Source: Comamonadaceae bacterium
Lineage (GTDB): Bacteria > Pseudomonadota > Gammaproteobacteria > Burkholderiales > Burkholderiaceae_C
Length of the DNA: 64,000 nucleotides
NCBI GenBank assembly: GCA_947451385.1
Contig: CANFYZ010000003.1
Coordinates: 1-64,000 of the forward strand
Reading direction: 5' to 3'
Shown: piece by piece, positions 9,214-17,101 of the stretch
How positions within the stretch are numbered: position 1 is the stretch's first letter
Layout: each line of letters begins with the position of its first letter
The notes under the pieces: generated by a model
What the model saw: only the letters and a program-made list of their open reading frames with translations
Databases searched by the model: none
Told to the model about the DNA's origin: nothing
Translations under genes and position numbers: made by a program

Positions 9214-12128
9214 GCCTTGTCGTACTCGCTCAGGGGCACGCAGCTGCAAAACAGGTTGCGGTCGCCATAGACGTTGTCCACCCGGCCCACTTGCGGCCAG
9301 TATTTGACGCTGCCGGGCAAGCGACCGGCCAGGGCGGCACCGACCTCGCGCGGGTAGGGGTGCGCCCAGTCAGCGCCCATCAGACTCGCCGCGGTGTGCG
9401 GTGCGTTTTTCAGGGGGTTGTTGTCTTGCGGCCAAGTGCCGTTTTCGATCAGGCGAATTTCGTCGCGGATGGCGATCATGGCGTCGATGAAGCGGTCCAA
9501 CTCCTGCAGCGTTTCGCTCTCGGTGGGCTCGACCATCAGCGTGTTGGCCACGGGGAAGGACAGCGTGGGCGCGTGGAAGCCATAGTCCATCAAGCGCTTG
9601 GCCACGTCTTCGGCCATCACGCCGCTGGATTCCTTGAGGCCCCGCAAATCCAAAATGCATTCATGCGCCACGCGGCCGTTCTCGCTGGCGTACAGCGTAG
9701 GGTAATGGTCGGCCAGCCGTTGGCTGATGTAATTGGCAGCCAAGATGGCGGCTTCGGTGGCGTGCTTCAAGCCCTCGGCACCCATCATGCGGCAGTACAT
9801 CCAGCTGATCGGCAGCACAGCCGCATTGCCCAAGGGGGCTGCACTCACAGCACCGACACCATTCACCGGTAAGCCGCCGGTGGCGTGCCCCGGCAAATAA
9901 GGCACCAGGTCTTCGACCACGCAGACCGGCCCGACACCGGGTCCGCCACCGCCGTGCGGGATGCAAAAGGTTTTGTGTAAATTCAGGTGGCTCACATCGC
10001 CGCCGAACTCGCCGGGGGCGGCCACGCCGACCAAAGCGTTCATGTTGGCACCGTCCACATAAACACGACCGCCGTGCTGGTGTACCAGTTCGCACAGCTG
10101 CTTGACCTGCGTTTCAAACACGCCATGCGTGCTGGGGTAGGTGATCATCACGGCGGCCAGGTTGGCGCTGTGCTGCTCGCACTTGGCCTGAAGGTCGGCC
10201 ATGTCCACGTTGCCGTTCTCGTCGCACTGGGTCACCACGACTTGCAGGCCGACCATTTGTGCGCTGGCCGGATTGGTGCCGTGCGCGCTGGAGGGAATCA
10301 AGCAGATGTTGCGGTGCCCTTGGCCTTGCGCGCGGTGGTAAGCCTGGATCACCAAGAGGCCCGCGTATTCGCCTTGCGAACCCGCATTGGGCTGCAGGCT
10401 GATGCCTTTGTAGCCGGTGGCCTGGCAGAGCCACTCGCGCAGCTGCGCATCCAGCTCGGCATAGCCTTGCAATTGTTCGGCCGGGGCAAACGGGTGCGGC
10501 TGAGCGAACTCGGGCCAGGTGATGGGAATCATCTCGCTGGTGGCGTTCAGTTTCATGGTGCACGAGCCCAGCGGGATCATGCTGCGGTCCAGCGCCAGGT
10601 CTTTGTCCGACAGTTGGCGGATGTAGCGCAGCATGCCGGTCTCGGAGTGGTAGCTGTTGAACACCGGGTGCGTCAAGAACGCGCTGCTGCGGCGCAAGGA
10701 GGCCGGAATCAGCAGCGCGATGCCGTTTTCAAAGTCGTCCCAGGCGGGCAATTTTTGCCCGAGCGCAGCGAACAGCGACCACAGGGTGCTGATGTCTTCG
10801 CGCGTGGTGGTTTCGTCCAGGCTGATGCCGACAAAGCCTGCGCGGCCACCGCTGTAGCGTCGCAGGTTGAGCTGCTTGGCCACGGCCTGGGCGTGCAGCG
10901 CTTGCGCGTTGGCGGCACTGCCGCAGTCGATGGTCAGCGTGTCAAAAGCGGTGCCGTGCAAAAGTGACGCGCCCAGGTTTTTGAGACCCTGCGCCAAGAT
11001 GGCGGTGTAGCTGGCCACGCGCTGGGCGATGCGCTTGAGGCCCTCAGGCCCGTGGTAGACCACGTACATGCTGGCCACCACCGCAGGCAGCACCTGGGCG
11101 GTGCAGATGTTGGAGGTCGCTTTTTCGCGGCGAATATGTTGCTCGCGGGTTTGCAGTGCCAGGCGGTAGGCGGGCTGGCCGTGTGCATCCACACTGACGC
11201 CCACCAGACGGCCGGGCATGGAGCGCTTGTACTCGTCACGGCAAGCCATGTAGGCCGCGTGAGGGCCGCCTGCGCCCATGGGCATGCCCAAACGCTGGGT
11301 GGTGCCGACGACGATGTCCGCGCCCATCTCGCCCGGCGTTTTGAGCAGCACCAGGGCCAGCAGGTCGGCGGCCAAAATGAACGCGGCTTGTTTGGTGTGG
11401 ATGAGGTCCGCGCTGAGTTGCCAGTCGGCCAACCAGCCGCTGCTGCCCGGGTATTGGTTGAGCGCAGCAAAGTAATCGTCTTGCGCGATGGCCGACTGCC
11501 ATTCGTCGCTGGAGCGCACGATCTTCACCTGGATGCCCAGTGGCGCAGCGCGGGTTTGGATGACTTCGATGGTTTGCGGATGGCACTCACCACTGACGAT
11601 GAAAACGGAGCCCTTGGCCTTGACCGACCGCTTGGCCAAGGTCATGGCTTCGGCCGCGGCGGTGGCTTCGTCCAGCATGGAGGCGTTGGCGATCGCCATG
11701 CCGGTGAGGTCGGTCACCAGGGTCTGGAAGTTGACCAAGGCTTCCATGCGGCCTTGCGAGATCTCGGCCTGGTAAGGCGTGTAGGCGGTGTACCAGGCGG
11801 GATTTTCCAAGATGTTGCGCAAAATCACGCCCGGCGTGTGGGTGCCGTAGTAGCCCTGGCCGATGAAGCTTTTCAGCAATTTGTTTTTCTGCGCCAGGCT
11901 GCGCAACTCGTCCAGCGCCGCCGCTTCGGTGACGGGCGCTGGCAGTTGCATGGCCTGACTGCGCGCAATGCTGCGCGGCACGATGCCCTCGATCAAGGCC
12001 CGGCGCGATGCCTCGCCAATCACCGACAGCATGTGCTGCTCATCGGCCGGGCCGATGCCGATGTGGCGAGCGATGAATTCGGACGGGTTTTCCAGATCAC
12101 CCAAAGGGCGGTGTGCAGACATCAGCAT
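9210..12128 (-). CDS. gcvP: Glycine dehydrogenase (decarboxylating), P-protein
   Basis: The P-protein decarboxylates glycine with pyridoxal phosphate and passes the aminomethyl group to lipoyl-GcvH. At 972 residues it is the full-length homodimeric form with N- and C-terminal halves fused. Visible signatures are [29 protein letters not shown], the histidine- and glycine-rich [13 protein letters not shown], and the PLP site [18 protein letters not shown], with Lys719 the likely Schiff-base lysine. The ATG at 12128 follows TGGAACGCAC and is preferred over the in-frame ATG at 12122. It is third in the gcvT-gcvH-gcvP order under riboswitch control, and its stop overlaps the GNAT start. Confidence 0.98.
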   Translation of the reverse strand: MLMSAHRPLGDLENPSEFIARHIGIGPADEQHMLSVIGEASRRALIEGIVPRSIARSQAMQLPAPVTEAAALDELRSLAQKNKLLKSFIGQGYYGTHTPGVILRNILENPAWYTAYTPYQAEISQGRMEALVNFQTLVTDLTGMAIANASMLDEATAAAEAMTLAKRSVKAKGSVFIVSGECHPQTIEVIQTRAAPLGIQVKIVRSSDEWQSAIAQDDYFAALNQYPGSSGWLADWQLSADLIHTKQAAFILAADLLALVLLKTPGEMGADIVVGTTQRLGMPMGAGGPHAAYMACRDEYKRSMPGRLVGVSVDAHGQPAYRLALQTREQHIRREKATSNICTAQVLPAVVASMYVVYHGPEGLKRIAQRVASYTAILAQGLKNLGASLLHGTAFDTLTIDCGSAANAQALHAQAVAKQLNLRRYSGGRAGFVGISLDETTTREDISTLWSLFAALGQKLPAWDDFENGIALLIPASLRRSSAFLTHPVFNSYHSETGMLRYIRQLSDKDLALDRSMIPLGSCTMKLNATSEMIPITWPEFAQPHPFAPAEQLQGYAELDAQLREWLCQATGYKGISLQPNAGSQGEYAGLLVIQAYHRAQGQGHRNICLIPSSAHGTNPASAQMVGLQVVVTQCDENGNVDMADLQAKCEQHSANLAAVMITYPSTHGVFETQVKQLCELVHQHGGRVYVDGANMNALVGVAAPGEFGGDVSHLNLHKTFCIPHGGGGPGVGPVCVVEDLVPYLPGHATGGLPVNGVGAVSAAPLGNAAVLPISWMYCRMMGAEGLKHATEAAILAANYISQRLADHYPTLYASENGRVAHECILDLRGLKESSGVMAEDVAKRLMDYGFHAPTLSFPVANTLMVEPTESETLQELDRFIDAMIAIRDEIRLIENGTWPQDNNPLKNAPHTAASLMGADWAHPYPREVGAALAGRLPGSVKYWPQVGRVDNVYGDRNLFCSCVPLSEYDKA

Positions 12129-12163
12129 GTGCGTTCCAGATCAGTGCAATGAAAGTGGGGGGT

Positions 12164-12183
12164 GTCGCCAGGCACCTGGCGAC
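12164..12183 (-). other. Intercistronic hairpin between gcvH and gcvP
   Basis: This is a perfect inverted repeat: GTCGCCAG and CTGGCGAC arms of 8 bp around a 4-nt centre, five bases after the gcvH stop on the transcribed strand. No T-tract follows (the next bases are a run of C), so it is not a classical terminator. It could protect the gcvT-gcvH part of the message from exonucleases or adjust gcvP levels. The role is inference. Confidence 0.55.
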
Positions 12184-12188
12184 GGGCG

Positions 12189-12557
12189 TTAACCGGCGGT
12201 GAATTGCGTGTAGCCGGTCTCGTCGAGCAGGGCATCGACTTCGGCCGGGGACGACAACTTGACCTTGAAGAACCAGCCTTGGCCCAAAGGGTCAGAGTTG
12301 GCCAGCGAAGGGTCGTCGCGCAGCGCTTCGTTGACTTCGGTGACTTCACCGCTCACAGGCATGTACACGTCGGCCGCGGCCTTGACCGACTCGACCACGC
12401 CAGCCACTTCTTTTTGCGCAAAGCTTTTGCCGACCTCAGGCAGGTCAACAAACACCACATCGCCCAGCGCATCTTGCGCATGGTGGGTGATGCCAACGAC
12501 AGCGATGTCGCCTTGCACTTGGATCCATTCGTGGTCTTCGGTGTACTTGATGCTCAT
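12189..12557 (-). CDS. gcvH: Glycine cleavage system H protein
   Basis: GcvH is the small lipoyl carrier that shuttles the aminomethyl intermediate between the P, T and L proteins. It has 122 residues, with the classical opening KYTEDHEWIQV and the lipoylation site ESVKA (Lys59), followed by DVYMPVSGEV. The ATG at 12557 is preceded by GGAGAAACAC, a good ribosome binding site. A TTG four codons upstream includes that site and is rejected. It lies between gcvT (53 nt gap with a palindrome) and gcvP. Confidence 0.98.
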   Translation of the reverse strand: MSIKYTEDHEWIQVQGDIAVVGITHHAQDALGDVVFVDLPEVGKSFAQKEVAGVVESVKAAADVYMPVSGEVTEVNEALRDDPSLANSDPLGQGWFFKVKLSSPAEVDALLDETGYTQFTAG

Positions 12558-12595
12558 GTGTTTCTCCAAAAAATAACAGAGTGAATGACTTAATT

Positions 12596-12624
12596 GGGGT
12601 CAGATCCCGATTAAATCGGGCCCC
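12596..12624. repeat. REP-like palindrome overlapping the gcvT stop codon
   Basis: CCCGATT A AATCGGG (12606-12620) is a perfect 7-bp inverted repeat, nested between GGGG (12596-12599) and CCCC (12621-12624). The flank reads TTAATTGGGGTCAGATCC, a motif form I recall near REP-associated (RAYT) elements in betaproteobacteria, though I cannot check this. The gcvT stop TAA and its last codons (Gly-Pro-Ile) lie inside the element, as if an insertion had reset the end of the gene. Only one copy was noticed in this window. Confidence 0.5.
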
Positions 12625-13771
12625 GGTAATAGCGGGTGGGCACAAACGGCAGGGCGCTGACCTGCATGCGCACAGGTTTGCCGCGCACCATGGCGTTCAC
12701 ACGGGTTCCGACTGCGGCATATTCTGCCTGCACATAGGCCATGGCCACGGGTTGGTTGGCGCTCGGCCCGAGCAAGCCGCTGGTGACTTCCCCCACGGGC
12801 TGACCGGCCTCGCTGTGCAGGGCCACATGTTCACGCACAGGCACGCGCTCCAGCGCGATCAAACCGACCCGTTTGCGGGTCAGGGCCAGGTGGCCATCGA
12901 GCTGGCCGAGCACGGTCTCGGCGCCCAAGAATCCGCCCGCTCGAGCGCCGCCGCTGCGGCGCACTTTTTGAATGGCCCAGTTCAGACCCGCTTCGATGGG
13001 GGAGGTGGTGGTGTCAATGTCTTGGCCATAAAGGCACAGGCCGGATTCCAGGCGCAGCGAGTTGCGCGCGCCCAGGCCAATCGGCTGGACTTCGGGCTGG
13101 GCCAGCAGGGCGCGGGCAAAAGCCTCGGCGCTGTGGGCGGGCAGGGAAATTTCAAAACCGTCTTCGCCGGTGTAGCCGCTGCGGGTAATGTACAGATCGG
13201 CCCCTTCCCATTGCGCAGGCATGCCGGTCATGAACACCAGCTGCGCCACACTGGGCAGCAGGCGCGTCAAAGCGGTCACTGCTTGCGGGCCTTGCAGGGC
13301 GAGCAAGGCCCGGTCAAATTGCGGCTCGACCTGGCAGCGGCTGCCGATGTGCGCTTGGATATGGGCCAGATCGCCGTGTTTGCACGCGCCATTGACGATG
13401 ACAAAAATATCGCCCCCGTTGGCTGCATCGCGGTTCACAAACATCAGATCGTCGATGATGCCGCCCGCCTCGTTCAGCAGCAGGCCATAGCGTTGCTTGT
13501 GCAGACCCAGACCCATCACGTCCACCGGCATCAGGCGCTCGAAGGCTGCTGCTGCGTCGGGCCCCACCAGGCGCAACTGCCCCATGTGGGAGACGTCGAA
13601 CAGACCGGCGGCCTGACGGGTGTGGTGGTGTTCGGCCATCAGGCCTGCGGGGTATTGCACCGGCATGCTGTAGCCCGCAAAAGGCACCATGCGTGCGCCC
13701 AGTTCCAGGTGCAGTGCATTGAGCGGTGTGGTCAGCAGGGGGGCGGACGGTGGGGAAGCAGCGACGGTCAA
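12611..13771 (-). CDS. gcvT: Aminomethyltransferase, glycine cleavage T protein
   Basis: GcvT transfers the methylene group from aminomethyl-lipoyl-GcvH to tetrahydrofolate, releasing ammonia. The protein has about 386 residues, with the family features MVPFAGYSMPVQYPAG, GLFDVSHMGQL, a central LQGPQA, YTGEDGFEISLP for folate binding, and LRLESGLCLYGQDID. The chosen start is the TTG at 13771, six bases after TTGGAG; this fits better than the frame's earlier codons, where that Shine-Dalgarno would be inside the gene. The C-terminus (RYYRGPI) ends inside a palindromic element. It is first gene of the operon, directly below the glycine riboswitch. Confidence 0.95.
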   Translation of the reverse strand: MTVAASPPSAPLLTTPLNALHLELGARMVPFAGYSMPVQYPAGLMAEHHHTRQAAGLFDVSHMGQLRLVGPDAAAAFERLMPVDVMGLGLHKQRYGLLLNEAGGIIDDLMFVNRDAANGGDIFVIVNGACKHGDLAHIQAHIGSRCQVEPQFDRALLALQGPQAVTALTRLLPSVAQLVFMTGMPAQWEGADLYITRSGYTGEDGFEISLPAHSAEAFARALLAQPEVQPIGLGARNSLRLESGLCLYGQDIDTTTSPIEAGLNWAIQKVRRSGGARAGGFLGAETVLGQLDGHLALTRKRVGLIALERVPVREHVALHSEAGQPVGEVTSGLLGPSANQPVAMAYVQAEYAAVGTRVNAMVRGKPVRMQVSALPFVPTRYYRGPI

Positions 13772-13822
13772 AACAAACTCCAAGGGCAATGTGGTGCCAT
13801 GGCGGTTGCCATGGCTTGCCCT

Positions 13823-13937
13823 CGCTGTCCGCTTTACCTGAGAGATTCGCCGGGTTTGCCAAGCCCTGGGGCCAGCGCACTGCGGGTTGCTCCTTCGGTG
13901 GATGCGGGTTCTGATGAACCCTCATCTCTCTCCAGTG
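13823..13937 (-). ncRNA. Glycine riboswitch, aptamer 2 of tandem pair
   Basis: Read on the minus strand, this begins CTGGAGAGAG, carries the conserved CCACCGAAGGAGCAA core and closes with CTCTCAGGTAAAGCGGACAG. These are the hallmark conserved blocks of the gcvT glycine aptamer. It lies about 50 nt upstream of the gcvT start, so it is the expression-platform-proximal aptamer. In this class glycine binding usually switches on the downstream glycine cleavage genes. Confidence 0.9.
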
Positions 13938-13973
13938 AGGTCTCGGCCTGCGCGTGGGGCGCGCAAGTCGGTT

Positions 13974-14076
13974 GTCAGTCCTTTTGCCTGAGCGTTCAGC
14001 AGTGATTCACCACCTGCGCCTTCGGCGGCCTGCGTGAGTGGCTTGAATCACTCAGCGCAGGCACTCTCCTGACGGT
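13974..14076 (-). ncRNA. Glycine riboswitch, aptamer 1 of tandem pair
   Basis: Read on the minus strand, it starts GTCAGGAGAGTGCCTGCG, has a long P3-type hairpin (CTGAGTGATTCAAGCCACTC), the core GCCGCCGAAGGCGCAGG and the end CTCAGGCAAAAGGACTGAC. A linker of about 36 nt joins it to aptamer 2. The whole tandem riboswitch fills the 320-nt gap between the DctM-like gene and gcvT; no protein gene is seen there. Confidence 0.92.
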
Positions 14077-14093
14077 TTTGATTATAGGCGGAC

Positions 14094-15386
14094 TTATTTG
14101 AAGCCCATCACATGCGGCAGCCAATTGGACAGCGCGGGCACAAAAGTCAGCAGCACCAAGACCACGCCATGCGCGATCAAAAACGGCTTGAGCTCGCGCG
14201 TCAAATCCGACAGCGGAACCTTGGACACGTTGGAGGTGACAAACAACAAGCCGCCCACCGGCGGCGTGATCATGCCCAGCGTGAGGTTGAAGATCACCAC
14301 CATGGCAAAGTGGATCGGGTCCACGCCGACCTTGGCCGCCACCGGGGCCAGGATGGGCACCAGCACCATCACGCCCGGCAAGGGTTCGATGAAGATGCCA
14401 AACAGCAGCAAGAACACGTTGATCACGATCAAAAAGGTCCAGGCGTTCAGGTGGATGCTGGTGATCCAGTTGGCCATGGTTTGCGGCACACCTTCGATCG
14501 TCAAAATCCAGGCGAACGAGGCCGACATGCCAATGATCAGCAGCACCGAGGCGGTGAGCAGCGCCGAGCGCGACAAGATGTCCGGCACGGCCTTCCATTC
14601 CAATGTGCGGTACACGTACTTGCCGCAAACCAGGGCATAAAACACCGCCACCACCGAGGCTTCGGTCGGCGTGAACCAGCCGGCGCGCATGCCGCCCAAA
14701 ATCAACACCGGCAGCAAAATTGCGGGCAGGGCTTGCCAGGTGGTGCGCACGATTTCAGCGCCCGAGGGCATTTGCCCGTCACCTTTGTAGTTGCGCTGTT
14801 TAGAGATGTACCAGTTGACGATGCACATGGCCACCGCAATCAAAAGTCCAGGCAGCAGCCCGGCCACAAACAACGCGCCCACTGACACGTTGTCGTCGGC
14901 CAGGGCGTAGATGATCATGATGATCGAGGGCGGGATGATGGGCCCGACGATGGCGGTCGAGGCCGTCAAGGCGGCGGCATACGAGCGGTCGTAACCGGCC
15001 TTGTCCATCATCTTGATCATCATCGAGCCGGGGCCTGCCGCGTCGGCCAGGGCCGAGCCGGAGATGCCCGAGAAGAAAGTCAGCGCCACCACGTTGGTGT
15101 AACCCAGGCCGCCGCGTTTGTGGCCGACAAACTGACCGGCAAACTTCAGCAGCACTTCAGTCAGCGAGCCGCCGCTCATGAGTTCGGCCGCCAAAATAAA
15201 GAAGGGCACGGCCATCAGCGGAAAGCTGTCGACGCCGGTGAAAGTTTCTTTCAACAACACCAGCATGGGGAAGCTGCCTGAGACCAGCAAGGCCGTGAGG
15301 GTGGACAGACCCAGCGCAAACGCCACCGGCACCCCAATGGCCAGGTACACGCAGACCGACAACAACAAAATCACACTCGGGCTCAT
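14094..15386 (-). CDS. TRAP transporter large permease (DctM family)
   Basis: This is a 430-residue inner-membrane subunit of a TRAP transporter, which uses the sodium gradient to import organic acids handed over by a periplasmic binding protein. Many hydrophobic helices are present, and typical DctM stretches are seen (MAVPFFILAAELMSGG, GPIIPPSIIMIIYA, MITPPVGGLLFV). The ATG at 15386 overlaps the small-permease stop by 4 nt. It is last in the dctP-dctQ-dctM order. The substrate is not predictable from the permease alone. Confidence 0.93.
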   Translation of the reverse strand: MSPSVILLLSVCVYLAIGVPVAFALGLSTLTALLVSGSFPMLVLLKETFTGVDSFPLMAVPFFILAAELMSGGSLTEVLLKFAGQFVGHKRGGLGYTNVVALTFFSGISGSALADAAGPGSMMIKMMDKAGYDRSYAAALTASTAIVGPIIPPSIIMIIYALADDNVSVGALFVAGLLPGLLIAVAMCIVNWYISKQRNYKGDGQMPSGAEIVRTTWQALPAILLPVLILGGMRAGWFTPTEASVVAVFYALVCGKYVYRTLEWKAVPDILSRSALLTASVLLIIGMSASFAWILTIEGVPQTMANWITSIHLNAWTFLIVINVFLLLFGIFIEPLPGVMVLVPILAPVAAKVGVDPIHFAMVVIFNLTLGMITPPVGGLLFVTSNVSKVPLSDLTRELKPFLIAHGVVLVLLTFVPALSNWLPHVMGFK

Positions 15387-15901
15387 AGGGAGGCACTCGC
15401 GGTCGCGTCAAAGTGGGCATCGCTGGCGAACTCGCGGCGCAGCACATAGCTGCGCACGATCAGCAACCAATGGATCAGGGTCATGCCCATGCCAATCGGC
15501 AATGCGGCGTAGATCCAGGCCATGGAAATTTGGGTCGAGGGCGTGAGTTGGTATTGGGTGCGGTCCATGTACTCGATGCCGGTCCAGATGCAGAACACAC
15601 AAAATGCGCTGACCAGCAACGCGATCAGCACGCGGATGGCCATGGCCATTTTGGCGGGCAGGGCGTCTTGCAGGTTGTCGATGGCAATGTGGCCGCCGTA
15701 ACGCAGCACCGGCCCACAGCCGATGAAGGTGAGCCAGATCATCAAATGCCGGGCCACTTCTTCGGCCCACTCGATGGACTGGCTGGTGGTGTAGCGCAGG
15801 GTGACGTTGGCAAAAATGATCACCGACATCACCGCCAGCATGACGATCAACAACCAGCGGTTGAAGCGCATGAACTGCTTTTCAAATCGATCTAGAAACA
15901 T
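15383..15901 (-). CDS. TRAP transporter small permease (DctQ family)
   Basis: This is the four-helix small membrane subunit of the TRAP transporter, about 172 residues. Characteristic DctQ features are the NVTLRYTTSQSIEWAEE segment after helix 1 and WLTFIGCGPVLRYGGHIAID. The ATG at 15901 is preferred, since GAGTG lies upstream and it yields the usual MFLDRFEKQFMRFN N-terminus; an ATG at 15925 adds eight residues and has no visible ribosome site. A hairpin separates it from the upstream dctP-type gene. Confidence 0.88.
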   Translation of the reverse strand: MFLDRFEKQFMRFNRWLLIVMLAVMSVIIFANVTLRYTTSQSIEWAEEVARHLMIWLTFIGCGPVLRYGGHIAIDNLQDALPAKMAMAIRVLIALLVSAFCVFCIWTGIEYMDRTQYQLTPSTQISMAWIYAALPIGMGMTLIHWLLIVRSYVLRREFASDAHFDATASASL

Positions 15902-15932
15902 ACGGCACTCATTGTTCGGGGGCATGTGAAAA

Positions 15933-15964
15933 GGCCTGTGCCACCCGCTGAGTGGGCACAGGCC
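15933..15964 (-). terminator. Intercistronic hairpin between TRAP binding protein and permease
   Basis: Arms GGCCTGTGC and GCACAGGCC form a strong stem with inner CAC/GTG pairing, followed on the minus strand by a short TTTT. The position is between the binding-protein gene and the permease genes. Such partial terminators commonly keep the binding protein in excess of the permease. The T-tract is short, so read-through is expected. Confidence 0.6.
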
Positions 15965-15982
15965 TGAGCGTGAAAAACAGGC

Positions 15983-16954
15983 TTATTTCACGTCTTGGAT
16001 TTTGCGGATGTTGTCCGCGCCGAACTCTTTGGAGTAGGCCACATAAGCAGGCACCAAGGCGTCACGGAAGGCTTGGCCGTCCACCTTGCGCACCACGCTC
16101 ATGCCGTCTTTTTCGAGTTGGGCAATGCCGTTGTTCTCGTCTTCATTGACTTTCTTGCGCTGGGCGACTTTGGCTTTTTGAGCCGCGTCCATGAAGACTT
16201 TTTTGTCGGCTTCGCTGAGCTTGTTCATCAGGCGCGGCGAGGTGATCAGCAAAGCAGGTGAGTACACGTGGCCGGTCAAGGACAGGTGTTTTTGCACTTG
16301 CGAGAATTTAGAAGCCAAGATCACCGGAATCGGGTTTTCTTGTCCGTCCACAGTGCCTTGCTGCAAAGCGCCAAAGACCTCAGGGAAGGCCATCGGTGTG
16401 GGCTGGATACCAAAGGTGCGGTAACCGTCCATGTGCACCTTGTTTTCCATGGTGCGCATTTTCAAGCCAGCCGCATCTGTCGGTTTGACGATGGGTTGCT
16501 TGCTGTTGGTCATGTGACGGAAACCGTTTTCGGTCCAGGCCAAGGCCACCAAGCCTTTGGCAGGGAACTTGGTCAGGATGTCTTGACCGATGGCACCGTC
16601 CATCACTTTGCGCGCGTGGTCGTAGTCACGGAACAGGAACGGGATGTCCACGATCTTCACTTCAGGCACGAAGTTGCCCACCGGGCCGGTGGAGGTGTTG
16701 ACAATGTCCAGCGTGCCCAGTTGCACCGCTTCGATCATTTCGCGTTCACCGCCCAAGGCGCTGTTGGGGAACTGCTGGCACTTGTAGCGGCCTTGTGTGC
16801 CCTTCTCAATGTCGTCACAAAAAACGGTGGTGCCGACACCGTAGTGCGAGGTCAGGGTGGTGGCGTAACCGACCTTCACCACGGTTTGTGCCGAGGCACC
16901 CGTCACCAGGCCCGCGGCCATGCCCAAACCGATCAACAGAGGATTCAATTTCAT
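15983..16954 (-). CDS. TRAP transporter periplasmic substrate-binding protein (DctP family)
   Basis: This is a 323-residue periplasmic receptor. A signal peptide (KLNPLLIGLGMAAGLVTGASA) is followed by QTVVKVGYATTLTSHYG. Family hallmarks are GGEREMIEAVQLGTLDI and the central GLKMRTMENKVHMDGYRTFG, whose arginine normally binds a substrate carboxylate, followed by VDGQENPI. The ATG at 16954 sits behind TTGGAGACACATCGC; earlier in-frame codons would precede the signal peptide and are rejected. It heads the TRAP operon. The ligand is probably an organic acid. Confidence 0.93.
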   Translation of the reverse strand: MKLNPLLIGLGMAAGLVTGASAQTVVKVGYATTLTSHYGVGTTVFCDDIEKGTQGRYKCQQFPNSALGGEREMIEAVQLGTLDIVNTSTGPVGNFVPEVKIVDIPFLFRDYDHARKVMDGAIGQDILTKFPAKGLVALAWTENGFRHMTNSKQPIVKPTDAAGLKMRTMENKVHMDGYRTFGIQPTPMAFPEVFGALQQGTVDGQENPIPVILASKFSQVQKHLSLTGHVYSPALLITSPRLMNKLSEADKKVFMDAAQKAKVAQRKKVNEDENNGIAQLEKDGMSVVRKVDGQAFRDALVPAYVAYSKEFGADNIRKIQDVK

Positions 16955-17071
16955 GCGATGTGTCTCCAAAAAAGAGGAAGAAAAAGTGACCACCACCCGG
17001 GGGCGATTTGTCATACAAATTTGATTATCGGGGCTATCAAAGGCCCGGCTTGTACGGGTTTTCCACCAGCG

Positions 17072-17101
17072 AAAAAAGAGCCCGAAGGCGCTTCGGTGCT
17101 C
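17072..17101 (-). terminator. Rho-independent terminator of the ETF-QO gene
   Basis: On the minus strand GAGCACCGAAG pairs with CTTCGGGCTC (one bulge), followed immediately by TTTTTT. The stem begins at the stop codon of the ETF:ubiquinone oxidoreductase gene. It separates that gene from the TRAP operon downstream. Confidence 0.8.

Noticed and set aside
7375-9270. Long open frame (over 600 codons) on the plus strand
   Set aside because: It runs antisense to the radical SAM and GNAT genes, which have clear motifs; its product is low-complexity Gln/Gly/Val/Arg-rich sequence typical of a GC-rich shadow frame.
12164-12183. Rho-independent terminator after gcvH
   Set aside because: The stem is perfect but followed by a C run rather than T residues, and gcvP must be transcribed through it.
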